NCBI RefSeq assembly: GCF_963675585.1
Contig: NZ_OY776414.1
Coordinates: 2,397,001 to 2,461,000, forward strand
Reading direction: 5' to 3'
DNA from: an uncultured Draconibacterium sp.
GTDB lineage: Bacteria > Bacteroidota > Bacteroidia > Bacteroidales > Prolixibacteraceae
DNA length: 64,000 nucleotides
Shown: piece by piece, positions 46,517 to 55,540 of the stretch
How the letters are laid out: each line of letters begins with the position of its first letter
How positions within the stretch are numbered: position 1 is the first letter of the stretch
Made by a program: the position numbers and the translations under genes
The notes under the pieces: model-generated
The model's database searches: none
What the model saw: only the letters and a program-made list of their open reading frames with translations
What the model was told of the DNA's origin: nothing

Positions 46517-47410
46517 TTACAAGGTTGAGAAATAGCTGAGTTTATACAAATCGAATAAAAACAAATTAGGATGGCGTCCTTTCAAATTTCTCTCCATTTT
46601 CGCTTCATAGCGTGCATAAATCCATTGAAAGAGTGGAACCGGAAACAAGCGTGTTATCATTTTATACTTGTGCGTAAAATTTACCTGATTTATAAAGTCG
46701 TTCTCATTGCCGGGCAGCATGTCGCAAATAAGTTTTAGGTTTTTAAGTGCTGTTTTGGTTTTACTAAGAAACAGTTGTGCACTTTCCAGTCCGGTGTGTT
46801 CAACCGGATTTTGAATGTGAAAGATCTCAAAATTATTCTTGAAAAGATCGTAGCCCAGCAAGGTGTCTTCGTGCCCGTATTTTTTAATATTCTCGCGAAA
46901 ATGTACCTGCTGAAACACAGCCTTTGGAATTAAAAAATTATTGGATGTAATTATAAATCCTTTGTTCTGGTTTCTCACTTTTGCCGAAACTGCTTCGCGT
47001 TTGTGTCCGTAAGTCCAGCGTAAAAGTTTTTCGTTGTCTCCCGGTCTGGCACTTGCATAAGCAGTACCTCCGCATAAAATACGCCCGGATTTTGCGTTTG
47101 AAATAAACGTTTGCAAATAATCGGACTTCACAACAGCCGAATCAGCATCGATAAAAAGCAGGTACTCAAATTTCGATTCCAGTCCCATTTTGTTACGAAT
47201 GGCCGAGCGCCCCAAATTTGTTTCCAACTCAACATAAACCACATTCGAAATATTTCGCACATTCCGGTTTATCGATTTGAATATTTCATCGGAGCCATCG
47301 TCGTATACCCGAATCTCGTAACGGTTCTGAAGTGCATCGGCTTGCAAAACAAGTTGCTTTACCAAACTCACAATTTCAAAATTATAAACAGGAATATTTA
47401 TCGATAACAT
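46517..47410 (-). CDS. Family 2 glycosyltransferase
   Basis: This 297-residue GT-A fold enzyme begins MLSINIPVYNFEIVSLVKQL. It has the nucleotide-binding DDGSDE segment, the LGRSAIRN motif and the metal-binding LFIDADSA. A cytoplasmic inverting sugar transferase for cell-surface glycan is the likely role. The C-terminal part is basic and rich in aromatic residues (PLFQWIYARYEAKMERNLKGRHPN), which may lie at the membrane. It stands alone, convergent with the DUF4097 operon; sugar specificity is not visible. Confidence 0.87.
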   Translation of the reverse strand: MLSINIPVYNFEIVSLVKQLVLQADALQNRYEIRVYDDGSDEIFKSINRNVRNISNVVYVELETNLGRSAIRNKMGLESKFEYLLFIDADSAVVKSDYLQTFISNAKSGRILCGGTAYASARPGDNEKLLRWTYGHKREAVSAKVRNQNKGFIITSNNFLIPKAVFQQVHFRENIKKYGHEDTLLGYDLFKNNFEIFHIQNPVEHTGLESAQLFLSKTKTALKNLKLICDMLPGNENDFINQVNFTHKYKMITRLFPVPLFQWIYARYEAKMERNLKGRHPNLFLFDLYKLSYFSTL

Positions 47411-47506
47411 AATAATCTTTTCTGGGGCATGAAATTATAAAAGTCTGCGAACATTTACCATTCAAAAACATTTATTAGTAAAAACTATAGTTTCATCGAA
47501 ATATTA

Positions 47507-47514
47507 TATTTTTG
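47507..47514 (+). promoter_or_regulatory. -10 box (TATTTTTG) of the thioredoxin-like gene
   Basis: An exact TAnnTTTG match, 19 nt upstream of the ATG at 47534. Confidence 0.5.
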
Positions 47515-47533
47515 AAAGCATTGTAAAAACGAC

Positions 47534-48931
47534 ATGACAAAACAACTTATTTTCCTTCTATTATTTATTTCCTCCCAGGTTTTTGGACAAGGTTATAAGA
47601 TTAAAATTAAGCTGCCCCAGGCTGCCAATAAAAAAGTTTCGCTGGCGTACAATTACATAAGCAGTGTGTACATACAGGATACTACTTTGTTGGACGAAAA
47701 CGGATTTGGTGTGTGGCAAGGCGATTCAATTATACCACAAGGTTTGTACAAAGTATATCTTGACAAAGACAATCATTTCGATTTTTTATTGGGTGCCGAT
47801 CAGCAATTTACGATCTCAAACAACTCATTTAAAGCCGATCAGATGCAGATTGAAGGTTCGGAGGAAACTGCTGAATTTGTAAAATACCTTTTGTTTTTTG
47901 AAGATCTGAAAAAACAAAGTGCCGAACTAAATGCAAAATTAAAAGCAAGCAGCGCTGAAAAAGAAAAGAGTGAGCTCACCGAAGATCTGAAAGAACTGAC
48001 AACTTCATTGCATGCTTACTGGGAAACTATTGGCGAAAAGCTCCCTAATTCATTCTTGTATTTATTTGTAAAGGCGAATTATGTTCCTTCGCTCGATATT
48101 TCGGAATTACCCATTGAAATACAGGAAGACGACTCTTTACTGTTTCAGGCGCGTTTTTCTTTTCAACGCCAGCATTATTGGGATAACTTTGATTACACCG
48201 ATGAACGTTTTTTGTTTACTCCATTTTACAAAAACAAGTTGGAAACCTGGTATACAAATGTTTTGTATCCGGCTTATGATTCGGTAAAACCTTATGTTTA
48301 TAAGTTTTTGGAAGACGTTAAACCGAACAAACGTATTTTTCAGTATGCTACTTCATTTTTTCTAAACAGCAGTATAAACAGCAACATTATGGGCATGGAC
48401 GCTTTGTTTGTTGATTTGGCCAACGACTTCTATTTTTCGGGCGAAGCGTTTTGGGCTACCGAAGAATCGATGAAAAAGATCAGGGAAAATGTGCTGTTTA
48501 AAAAAGACAACCTGATTGGCAACATTGCACCCGACCTTACTTTAGAGTCGTTTGATGGTGAATTTGTCAACCTTCACCAGATAGATGCAGAACTTACCAT
48601 ATTGTTGATATACGAACCCAATTGCTCGCACTGTAAAGTGTTCGTCCCTGAGTTTTACAAGGAAGTTTATTTGCCCAACAAAGACAAAGGATTGGAAGTG
48701 TACGCGATTTATTCGATGGACAACAAAGAAGAATGGGAAGAATTTCTTAATAAACACAATCTGTTCGACTGGATAAATGTGTGGGACGAGCACCACGATT
48801 CGAGATTTAAAATAACTTACGATGCCCGCGAAACCCCCGGAGTTTTTGTGTTGGATAAGGACAAAAAAATTATTGCCAAGAAGATGACAGTTGAGCAATT
48901 ACAAGAGATTGTAAAAGAAAAATTGAACTAA
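47534..48931 (+). CDS. Secreted TlpA-like thioredoxin-fold protein with DUF5106/DUF4369-type N-terminal half
   Basis: This 465-residue protein has a signal peptide (LIFLLLFISSQVFGQG). The first 300 residues are a DUF4369/DUF5106-like region of beta strands and helices. The C-terminal 140 residues are a thioredoxin fold opened by IGNIAPDLTLESFDGEFVNLHQ, with the active-site pair CSHC at residues 364-367 and the cis-proline in ETPGVFVLD. It should act as a periplasmic thiol-disulfide reductase or sensor. Several proteins of this type usually occur in Bacteroidota genomes. It has its own -10 box. Confidence 0.83.
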   Translation: MTKQLIFLLLFISSQVFGQGYKIKIKLPQAANKKVSLAYNYISSVYIQDTTLLDENGFGVWQGDSIIPQGLYKVYLDKDNHFDFLLGADQQFTISNNSFKADQMQIEGSEETAEFVKYLLFFEDLKKQSAELNAKLKASSAEKEKSELTEDLKELTTSLHAYWETIGEKLPNSFLYLFVKANYVPSLDISELPIEIQEDDSLLFQARFSFQRQHYWDNFDYTDERFLFTPFYKNKLETWYTNVLYPAYDSVKPYVYKFLEDVKPNKRIFQYATSFFLNSSINSNIMGMDALFVDLANDFYFSGEAFWATEESMKKIRENVLFKKDNLIGNIAPDLTLESFDGEFVNLHQIDAELTILLIYEPNCSHCKVFVPEFYKEVYLPNKDKGLEVYAIYSMDNKEEWEEFLNKHNLFDWINVWDEHHDSRFKITYDARETPGVFVLDKDKKIIAKKMTVEQLQEIVKEKLN

Positions 48932-49072
48932 GTGCCCCACTTCTTGTTAAAACCTTGAAAATTACAATTAAAGTAAGTTGATGCGTAAAACAAACGGTTT
49001 CGCACAACATATTTATTATCAGTGTTTTTACGCTGATTTTATGTAATTTCAAAAACTAAAGAGAACAAAAGA

Positions 49073-49558
49073 ATGTTAGAAGCAATATCAAAAGACGAAT
49101 TTTTAGAGTTTCAAAATGTATGGGGAAATAACGTGGTAAAAGTTGGAAAACTGTACCTCGAAAAACGCGATCACAAACAAGCTGCCGTGGATTTAGTTGA
49201 AAATTTATACGGTTATAACGAAGGCACTGTACTTTTTAAACCCACACGGGCACAACACAACGAATTCAGGTTAACAGCTAAAAGTGCTGTTTCGTATTTT
49301 ATTGGTGACGATCCCGAGTTTGCAGAGGACACCGGATTTGCTCTTCAACCCTGGACAAAAGTACGTTTTGCAAACAGCGGATTTATTTTTCATGAAGATT
49401 ATGCCATTTCGATGGGAAACTATTTTTTCACCGATTTGCAAAACAAGGAAAAGAAAGTTGAGTTTACTTTTGGTGTTTTCAGAGCAGATAACGGAAAACT
49501 AAAAATAAACCTGCACCATTCTTCCATTCCATATTTGCATCCGAAACACAATTCGTAA
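49073..49558 (+). CDS. NTF2/SnoaL-like protein (often labelled phosphoribosyl-AMP cyclohydrolase-like)
   Basis: This 161-residue soluble protein has an N-terminal helix pair (EFLEFQNVWGNNVVKVGKLYLEK) followed by a curved sheet with FKPTRAQHNEFRLT, ALQPWTKVRFANSGF, AISMGNYFFTD and NLHHSSIPY. The fold looks like the NTF2/SnoaL cone; similar proteins are sometimes annotated as phosphoribosyl-AMP cyclohydrolase although they lack the cysteine/zinc motif of HisI. No catalytic residues can be named with confidence. It stands alone, convergent with the T9SS protease gene. Confidence 0.65.
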   Translation: MLEAISKDEFLEFQNVWGNNVVKVGKLYLEKRDHKQAAVDLVENLYGYNEGTVLFKPTRAQHNEFRLTAKSAVSYFIGDDPEFAEDTGFALQPWTKVRFANSGFIFHEDYAISMGNYFFTDLQNKEKKVEFTFGVFRADNGKLKINLHHSSIPYLHPKHNS

Positions 49559-49579
49559 ATTTACCGGACAAGCCTGGAA

Positions 49580-51772
49580 TCAGTGTGGAACATACGATAT
49601 TTTTCGGGTAACAAACGAATCTTCGTACCCAAAGCGCACGAAATAAACACCTGCTTTGTTCCCTGCCAAACTCAAATGAATTCGATTGGGCTCGGCATCC
49701 ACGATCAGCACATTCATTTTCTGGCCGATCATGTTATACACCGAAACACTTTCAGGCAAAATTTCATCATCAGATTCAATTGTAAGCTCCGACTGTGTTG
49801 GATTTGGATAAACAAGAACATTAACCGGTAAATCCACAACCGGTGTATCAGTAATCTCATCAATGTTGCAAGCAAGCAGTTCAATAACATTCACCATGGA
49901 ATAGTTGCTGGTATTGGCATCTTTAAAACTTAGCCACTGCCCGTTTTGGTTAAAATAAAAATGATTGGCAGAATTTGTATCGTAACGCAACGACTGGTAC
50001 ACAACAAAGGTATCCTGCGCATTTACGTTTGATAATTCAAAACCTACAAAAAAGGTATCGGCAGGTTCAACAATCTCATCAAAAGCAATAAAATTCATTG
50101 CATCTTCAGCAAAATTGCCAATGCTCACCAGCTTACTGTAAATCAAAGTTTCAGGTGCACTGTTTCCGTTGTATACTTTAACTTTAATTTGATTATTACT
50201 TCCCACCGAATTTATATCCAGTTTGCCTACACCAAACGAAATGCCTTCCAGAATTTCATTTCCGGGAATAGAAAAACGCTCAACAAATTCAGTTATCCCA
50301 ACACTATTCGTACCTCCCCAATACCCCTTATTACTATTCGAAATTACCAATCCAATGTTGGCATGTTCATCGGCGTCGTTCAGGTTGGTAAATGCGTTGC
50401 AATACTGCTCCTCGGTATTAAAGTTTTTTCCGTTTAAATAGGTTACGCCCGAATTGGTTGGATCGAGCCAGTGTTTTAATTGTTTGGTTGGATCCGATTT
50501 ATAATCCCACTGCATATCAAAACGTGCGAAAAAATCGTTCACCGGATTTCCGCAAAGTGCCGCTCCCCCAGACAAGGTTCCAATTAAATTCTGGTATTTA
50601 TTAAATAACGCTCCACCCGACGAACCAACTTCGGTAACACCTTCGTCCCAACGTTTAATATTTATTGATCCGTTGGTTGGATTTTTTATCGAAGTGGAGG
50701 TAAACGTTGCAAAAGCTGCCTGATCGTAATCGAAAGCTATTTTTTTGATATCGCCTACCGGATGATGAATACTTACAGTAGAATCGGGCAAGGTACCCGA
50801 CCGATCCCATCCGGCGTAGTAAGGACGAAAATCATACGGAGGAATCTCGTCCAATTCAGCCAGGGCAAAATCCAGGCTATCGAAATGTGCTTTCATTATT
50901 GCTCCCGATAACGAATGTAAAGGATCGCCATCCAGTGGTGCACAATACGGACTTTCGTAACTAAAAGTATAAACCGTTGTTTCAGCCAAATCCCATGCAT
51001 CGTAACAATGCGAAGCCGAAAGCACATAAGGTTTCTGATCTTCGGCTGTATTATTGATAAGTGTTCCGCTACAAATTTCATCACCATCAACAATTAAGCG
51101 ACACACCGAATTTTTAACCTGATTCCAGGGATCACCAATTTCACAGTTAACATCAATATTACAAGATCCTGCAATCGGTTGCCGATCAAAAGGCCGTCGG
51201 TCGAATTTTAAGATGCCAATAAAATCATGATTCACTTTTGCAATTTCAAAATCAACCGGAGTGCCTTGTTCTTCGGGCACCTCGTACTGAACGGTTATAA
51301 CTTCGCCTGCCACTGGTGCTACTGCAAATTTCGCCGAAACTTTATTGTTGTTTTCAGTAAATGCCCCCAAATATTGATTTTCCTTTTCGTTATAAATAAA
51401 TAAACGAGCACCCTCTGCCAGTTTAAATTTATCGAATATTAAATTGATTGATTTTGCATTCTCTGACTGAATTTCCAGTTTCCACACATTGTATTTTGCA
51501 TTGGTTGAATACCATTGTCCCGAGTTTGCCGGATTTAAATTAACCTCAAACGAATGTGCAAATTTTAATGGTTTTAATCGGTTACCATTTAACTCATTTC
51601 CTTCAATTGCTTTGTCGATAACACTCTGCTGAAGCTTTGGCATCCGCACAATTTTATTCTCGGCACTTTTTAAAACGTTTACCTCTAAAGGAAATCCGCC
51701 ACTTGAAAGTTGCCCGAAAGCAAGGCTTGAAACAAACACTAGAACAACAAGTAAATTAAATCTGAAATGCAT
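49580..51772 (-). CDS. Secreted trypsin-like serine protease with T9SS type A sorting domain
   Basis: The protein has 730 residues with a signal peptide (LLVVLVFVSSLAFGQ). The S1 catalytic triad is His255 (SASHCYD), Asp301 (LDFALAEL) and Ser385 (VGSSGGALF). Cysteines near 204, 210, 224, 234, 256 and 277 could form disulfides, as in lysyl endopeptidases. Residues about 490-645 are a beta-sandwich. The last 75 residues (VYPNPTQSELTIES ... NKAGVYFVRF) are a type IX secretion signal, so the enzyme is exported across the outer membrane and either released or attached to the surface. It stands alone. Confidence 0.92.
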   Translation of the reverse strand: MHFRFNLLVVLVFVSSLAFGQLSSGGFPLEVNVLKSAENKIVRMPKLQQSVIDKAIEGNELNGNRLKPLKFAHSFEVNLNPANSGQWYSTNAKYNVWKLEIQSENAKSINLIFDKFKLAEGARLFIYNEKENQYLGAFTENNNKVSAKFAVAPVAGEVITVQYEVPEEQGTPVDFEIAKVNHDFIGILKFDRRPFDRQPIAGSCNIDVNCEIGDPWNQVKNSVCRLIVDGDEICSGTLINNTAEDQKPYVLSASHCYDAWDLAETTVYTFSYESPYCAPLDGDPLHSLSGAIMKAHFDSLDFALAELDEIPPYDFRPYYAGWDRSGTLPDSTVSIHHPVGDIKKIAFDYDQAAFATFTSTSIKNPTNGSINIKRWDEGVTEVGSSGGALFNKYQNLIGTLSGGAALCGNPVNDFFARFDMQWDYKSDPTKQLKHWLDPTNSGVTYLNGKNFNTEEQYCNAFTNLNDADEHANIGLVISNSNKGYWGGTNSVGITEFVERFSIPGNEILEGISFGVGKLDINSVGSNNQIKVKVYNGNSAPETLIYSKLVSIGNFAEDAMNFIAFDEIVEPADTFFVGFELSNVNAQDTFVVYQSLRYDTNSANHFYFNQNGQWLSFKDANTSNYSMVNVIELLACNIDEITDTPVVDLPVNVLVYPNPTQSELTIESDDEILPESVSVYNMIGQKMNVLIVDAEPNRIHLSLAGNKAGVYFVRFGYEDSFVTRKISYVPH

Positions 51773-52007
51773 TTTATAAAGCTTTCGTAGGGTGAATTTA
51801 TAAATCGGTTGTAAATTACATAAATTTTATGCAAACAATATCCATCGATTTGAATTTTCAACAAAATCGCGATTTTTATGTTTAGCTAATAATAGTTCTA
51901 TTTAAACTGAATTTGAAACGATGAACCGTGTTGAAATTATTCCGAAAAAAAAGAATAGTTAACAGCTGAGTTTAACAAATTCCATTAATAACCTAAATAA
52001 TAGTGAA

Positions 52008-52394
52008 ATGAAAAAGAAAAGTATTCTATCCGTTTTGTTTGTTGGATTATTTATGATTGTGTTGGTTGCCAAAGGTGATAACGAACCAACAAAAACGGCA
52101 ACCATGCCCGATGATGTTAAAGCGGTAATCGAAAAATCGTGTTTCGGCTGCCACAATACCGACTCGCGTAATGAAGATGCAAAGAAAGAACTCGACTTTA
52201 AAAAGCTGGATGAATTGTCGACCATAAAAAAAATTGGTACATACAAAGAAATTGGTGAGACACTTGAAAAAGGAGAAATGCCACCTAAAAAATTTCTTGA
52301 AAGATTTCCGGACAAACAAATCTCCGATGACGAGAAAAAACTTTTAATGGATTGGTCGAAAAAAGAAGCGGAAGCCTTGGTTAAAACGAAATAA
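52008..52394 (+). CDS. Haem-binding domain protein, first of a pair
   Basis: This 128-residue protein has an N-terminal hydrophobic segment (ILSVLFVGLFMIVLVAKG) that acts as signal or anchor. The haem motif CFGCH lies at residues 45-49, in the context VIEKSCFGCHNTDSRNEDAKKELDF. The methionine in GEMPPKKFLERFPDKQ could be the sixth ligand. It belongs to the haem_bd (cytochrome-c-like) group of periplasmic proteins. Its stop is 1 bp before the next start, so the two are translated together. Confidence 0.82.
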   Translation: MKKKSILSVLFVGLFMIVLVAKGDNEPTKTATMPDDVKAVIEKSCFGCHNTDSRNEDAKKELDFKKLDELSTIKKIGTYKEIGETLEKGEMPPKKFLERFPDKQISDDEKKLLMDWSKKEAEALVKTK

Positions 52395-52395
52395 A

Positions 52396-52872
52396 ATGCG
52401 CAAAACACTTCGTTTAGTGGGCATTATTTTGGTGCTGGGACTTGTAATACTTCAGTTTTTTCAGCCGGAGAAAAACCAGGAAGAAAGAACAAACAAACAT
52501 ATTTTTGAAGTGGAACAGGTCCCGGCAAACATACAAACTGTATTAAGTAATGCCTGCCTCGACTGCCACTCAAATACGACTCATTATACCTGGTACAACA
52601 AAATTGCTCCCGTTTCGTGGATGGTAAACGAGCACATCGTTGAAGGAAAAGATGAGCTTAATTTATCAGAATGGGGCGACATGGACGTATTCGAAAAGAT
52701 TACAAAACTGGAGGAAGTGTGTCAGGAAGCTGAACGAAAAACAATGCCTCTAAAATCGTATCGTTTTATACATCCAAAAGCAAAACTTAACGAAGAACAG
52801 ATCTCGGAGCTTTGCGACTGGACTACAAAATTGAGCGAAGAGTTGTTGGCAAAAGCCATTGCTGACCAATAA
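52396..52872 (+). CDS. Haem-binding domain protein, second of a pair
   Basis: This 158-residue protein has an N-terminal membrane segment (LRLVGIILVLGLVILQFFQP) and the haem motif CLDCH at residues 54-58 in VLSNACLDCHSNTTHYTWYNKIAPVSWMVNEHI, which matches the Haem_bd family closely. The later KTMPLKSYRFIHP carries a methionine likely to be the distal ligand. It is coupled to the preceding haem protein by a 1-bp gap. The pair may be electron carriers for an unseen partner, because no oxidoreductase lies next to them. Confidence 0.85.
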   Translation: MRKTLRLVGIILVLGLVILQFFQPEKNQEERTNKHIFEVEQVPANIQTVLSNACLDCHSNTTHYTWYNKIAPVSWMVNEHIVEGKDELNLSEWGDMDVFEKITKLEEVCQEAERKTMPLKSYRFIHPKAKLNEEQISELCDWTTKLSEELLAKAIADQ

Positions 52873-52974
52873 GCGACACTTTCCTTTTAGTAATTCTCCT
52901 ATCTTTATACATCCATTTTTTATAAAATCTCATTTTGTTACAAATGGATTTGAGATCAGACAACAATAATAAGT

Positions 52975-53388
52975 ATGAAGGTTTTGGTAATGTATGTGGA
53001 TGAGTTTAGATATACACCGGCTCAAAAAAATCTGGAAACAGTAGAAGATATTAACGAAGGCGCCCGTTATACGGATTCGATACTGGCTTTTATTCAGGTG
53101 GAAGAAAGCGACGAAGAAAAAGATGTAAAAAGCCGCGAAAAAAAGCTGGTGAATCACTTGAAATGGACTGCCCGAAAAAACAATTGTAAAAGTGTCATCC
53201 TCCACTCGTTTGCTCATTTATCCGAATCAAAAGCCTCGGTCGGTTTTACCCAGCAACTTTTCGATTTAGCCGAGCAAAGACTCCGGAACGCCGATTTTAC
53301 AACGGCACAAACTCCATTTGGCTATTTTCTCGACCTGGAAATTAAAGCCCCGGGATTTTCTCTGGCACGTATCTGGGCAACACTGTAG
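52975..53388 (+). CDS. Free-standing archaeal-type threonyl-tRNA synthetase editing domain
   Basis: This is a 137-residue protein. MKVLVMYVDEFRYTPAQKNLE, VILHSFAHLSESKAS and TAQTPFGYFLDLEIKAPG match the N2 editing domain of archaeal ThrRS, a relative of D-aminoacyl-tRNA deacylases. In archaea it removes mischarged serine from tRNA-Thr. Bacterial ThrRS carries a different editing domain, so a free copy in a bacterium would be a trans-editing or D-amino-acid-removal factor. The Asp/Glu racemase at 42.4 kb offers a possible but unproven reason for such a factor. It is monocistronic. Confidence 0.82.
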   Translation: MKVLVMYVDEFRYTPAQKNLETVEDINEGARYTDSILAFIQVEESDEEKDVKSREKKLVNHLKWTARKNNCKSVILHSFAHLSESKASVGFTQQLFDLAEQRLRNADFTTAQTPFGYFLDLEIKAPGFSLARIWATL

Positions 53389-53404
53389 AAGCGTACTGGT
53401 CAAT

Positions 53405-53559
53405 ATCATTAGTCATTGGTAATTAGTCATTATTCATTGGACATTGGAAAGAGTAACGAGCAGCGGGCTAAGATTTACAAATAACAGCTTATTGATTATA
53501 GGAAATTAAATAGCTCTGAACCTTGAACACTGACTACTGACTACTGACTACTGACTAAT
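53405..53559. repeat. Two heptamer arrays between the editing-domain and helicase genes
   Basis: At 53405-53446 six units read ATCATTA, GTCATTG, GTAATTA, GTCATTA, TTCATTG, GACATTG. At 53518-53559 six units read GAACCTT, GAACACT, GACTACT three times, GACTAAT. Both have a strict 7-bp period. Confidence 0.65.
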
Positions 53560-53616
53560 AACATCTAACTTCCGCCTTTTCTTCCAACTTCCTGCTTCGT
53601 GCTATTAACTTTAAAC

Positions 53617-53624
53617 TATCTTTG
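53617..53624 (+). promoter_or_regulatory. -10 box (TATCTTTG) of the DEAD-box helicase gene
   Basis: An exact TAnnTTTG match, 19 nt upstream of the ATG at 53644. Confidence 0.55.
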
Positions 53625-53643
53625 CACTCTAATAAGATTTTAA

Positions 53644-54885
53644 ATGAAGTTTGAGGATTATTCCATTTCGTACGAGATTAAAAAAAACCTTGCCAGACAG
53701 GATTTTCGCAGGCCAACCGATATTCAATTCAAGGCCATTCCGCCAATTTTAAAAGGGGAAGATGTTTTGGCCATTGCACAAACCGGCACCGGAAAAACAG
53801 CTGCGTTTGCAATACCTGTAATTCATAAAATTCAGCAGGCAAAAAAACTGCGCAGGGCCGATGGAATAAAATGTTTGGTAATGGCTCCAACCCATGAGCT
53901 GGCTCAGCAAATTACCGAAGTATTTAAATCGATTGCGAAAAATACGGGAGTGAAAGCTACCTACATTATTGGCGGGGTTGAACAAGCTCCGCAAATTGAA
54001 GAGTTACAGGGAGGTATCGATATATTGGTGGCCACTCCGGGCCGGATGTTTGATTTGGTAAGCCAGGGCTACCTGATGTTACACCGCGTTGAGACCTTGA
54101 TTTTGGATGAAGCCGACCACATGCTCGATTTGGGTTTTATTAAAGACATAAACGATTTAATGCGTTTCCTTCCGAAAAAAAGACAAACCCTGTTCTTTTC
54201 GGCTACCATTAATCCTAAAATTAAAAAACTGGCTTATTCGCTGGTTAGTAAACCCATACGAATTCAGATTTCGCCCAAAAATCCGGTGGCTAAAAACATT
54301 GAGCACCAGGTAGCTTTTATTGAGATGGACGACAAACGTGCCTTTCTTGAAAGAATGGTGGATGAAAATCCGGAAGCAAAAATTGTAGTTTTTGTACGAA
54401 CAAAAGTGCGTGCCGAGCGGGTTAAAAAAGCCATGGCTCGTGTTGAAATAGAAAGTGACACCATTCACAGCGACAAAGACCAGAATGAACGAAGTACAAC
54501 ACTTGACCGGTTTAAAAAAGGTTTTGTAAAACTACTGATCACTACCGATGTGAGCGCACGTGGAATTGACATTCCGAATGTTGACTTTGTGGTTAACTAT
54601 GACTTGCCGGAGGTGGCCGAAAATTACGTGCACCGGGTAGGAAGAACAGGGCGTGGGACAAAGAAAGGCCGTGCAGTTTCGTTTTGCAGCAGCGAAGAAA
54701 AAGAGATACTGGAAGAGATTGAAGGATTTTTGGATAAAGAAATCGCTGTTCTGGAAATTGACAAGCAAGATTATATTGAAACCCTCGATTTTACAAAAGA
54801 TACCGACTACAACTGGAAAAAATTAATTCGTGAAAACGAAAAAGAGCTTCAAGATTTCAAAAAGAAAAAGAAGAAGAAAAAGTGA
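53644..54885 (+). CDS. DEAD-box ATP-dependent RNA helicase
   Basis: The protein has 413 residues with the full motif set: Q motif (FRRPTDIQFKAIPPIL), AQTGTGKT, PTHELAQQ, ATPGR, DEAD, FSATI, the HSDKDQNER segment, TTDVSARGID and YVHRVGRTGR. It unwinds RNA in ribosome assembly, cold adaptation or decay, as the RhlE-type helicases do. The C-terminus is short and ends in eight consecutive lysines after DFK, a basic tail that can bind RNA. The four 119-bp tandem repeats begin 16 bp after its stop codon. Confidence 0.93.
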   Translation: MKFEDYSISYEIKKNLARQDFRRPTDIQFKAIPPILKGEDVLAIAQTGTGKTAAFAIPVIHKIQQAKKLRRADGIKCLVMAPTHELAQQITEVFKSIAKNTGVKATYIIGGVEQAPQIEELQGGIDILVATPGRMFDLVSQGYLMLHRVETLILDEADHMLDLGFIKDINDLMRFLPKKRQTLFFSATINPKIKKLAYSLVSKPIRIQISPKNPVAKNIEHQVAFIEMDDKRAFLERMVDENPEAKIVVFVRTKVRAERVKKAMARVEIESDTIHSDKDQNERSTTLDRFKKGFVKLLITTDVSARGIDIPNVDFVVNYDLPEVAENYVHRVGRTGRGTKKGRAVSFCSSEEKEILEEIEGFLDKEIAVLEIDKQDYIETLDFTKDTDYNWKKLIRENEKELQDFKKKKKKKK

Positions 54886-54900
54886 ATGAGGAAAGTGATC

Positions 54901-55376
54901 AGTCTCAGTTGCAGTTTTCAGTAACAAAGAATTCGTCCTCCTTGGTGAAGGAGGTGGTCGAAGAATGAGAATGGAGGATTGCCATATAAAACAGAAGATA
55001 TTAGGAAGTAAACAGTCGCAGTCTCAGTCGCAGTCTCAAGGAACAAAGAATTCGTCCTCCTTGGTGAAGTAGGTGGTCGAAGAATGAGACTGGAGGATTG
55101 CCATATAAAACAGAAGATATTAGGAAGTAAACAGTCGTAGTCTCAGTCGCAGTATTAAGGAACAAAGAATTCGTCCTCCTTGGTGAAGGAGGTGGTCGAA
55201 GAATAAGACCGGAGGATTGCCCAAAAAAACAGCAGATATTAGGAAGTAAACAGTCGTAGTCTCAGAAGCAGTTTTCAGTAACAAAGAATTCGTCCTCCTT
55301 GGTGAAGGAGGTGGTCAAAGAATGAGACCGGAGGATTGCCATATAAAACAGAAGATATTAGGAAGTAAACAGTTAC
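54901..55376. repeat. Four tandem copies of a 119-bp unit
   Basis: Units begin at about 54901, 55020, 55139 and 55258 and are exactly 119 bp long, with a degenerate fifth start. Each contains CCTCCTT GGTG AAGGAGG (a 7-bp stem; one copy has a mismatch) and ends GATATTAGGAAGTAAACAGT. Because 119 is not a multiple of three, the array cannot encode a repeated peptide in one frame. It fills most of the 655-bp gap between the helicase and DUF1080 genes. Confidence 0.85.
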
Positions 55377-55409
55377 AGTCACATCCGCAGTATCATTTGT
55401 AATTTGGAG

Positions 55410-55539
55410 AACCCGAAACCCGAAACCTGAAACTTGTAACATAGTCCCAATCTTCAACCCATAACCTGTTTCATCGACCACTAAACTCTGAACACTGAAC
55501 TCTGCACTCTGCACTCTGAACACTGAACACTGAACACTA
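55410..55539. repeat. Heptamer arrays AACCYGA and AACACTG
   Basis: At 55410-55437 four units (AACCCGA twice, AACCTGA, AACTTGT). At 55484-55539 eight units (AACTCTG, AACACTG, AACTCTG, CACTCTG twice, AACACTG twice, AACACTA). The second array reaches 1 bp from the DUF1080 stop codon. Confidence 0.7.
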
Positions 55540-55540
55540 A

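Noticed and set aside
51959..52408. A 149-codon minus-strand frame covering the first haem protein
   Set aside because: The plus strand has a signal segment and CxxCH in a sensible context and couples to a second haem protein; the antisense frame has only Ser/Phe-rich sequence.
54901..55376. The 119-bp units as a CRISPR array
   Set aside because: The whole unit, not a short repeat, is conserved; there is no alternation of repeats and unique spacers and no cas gene.
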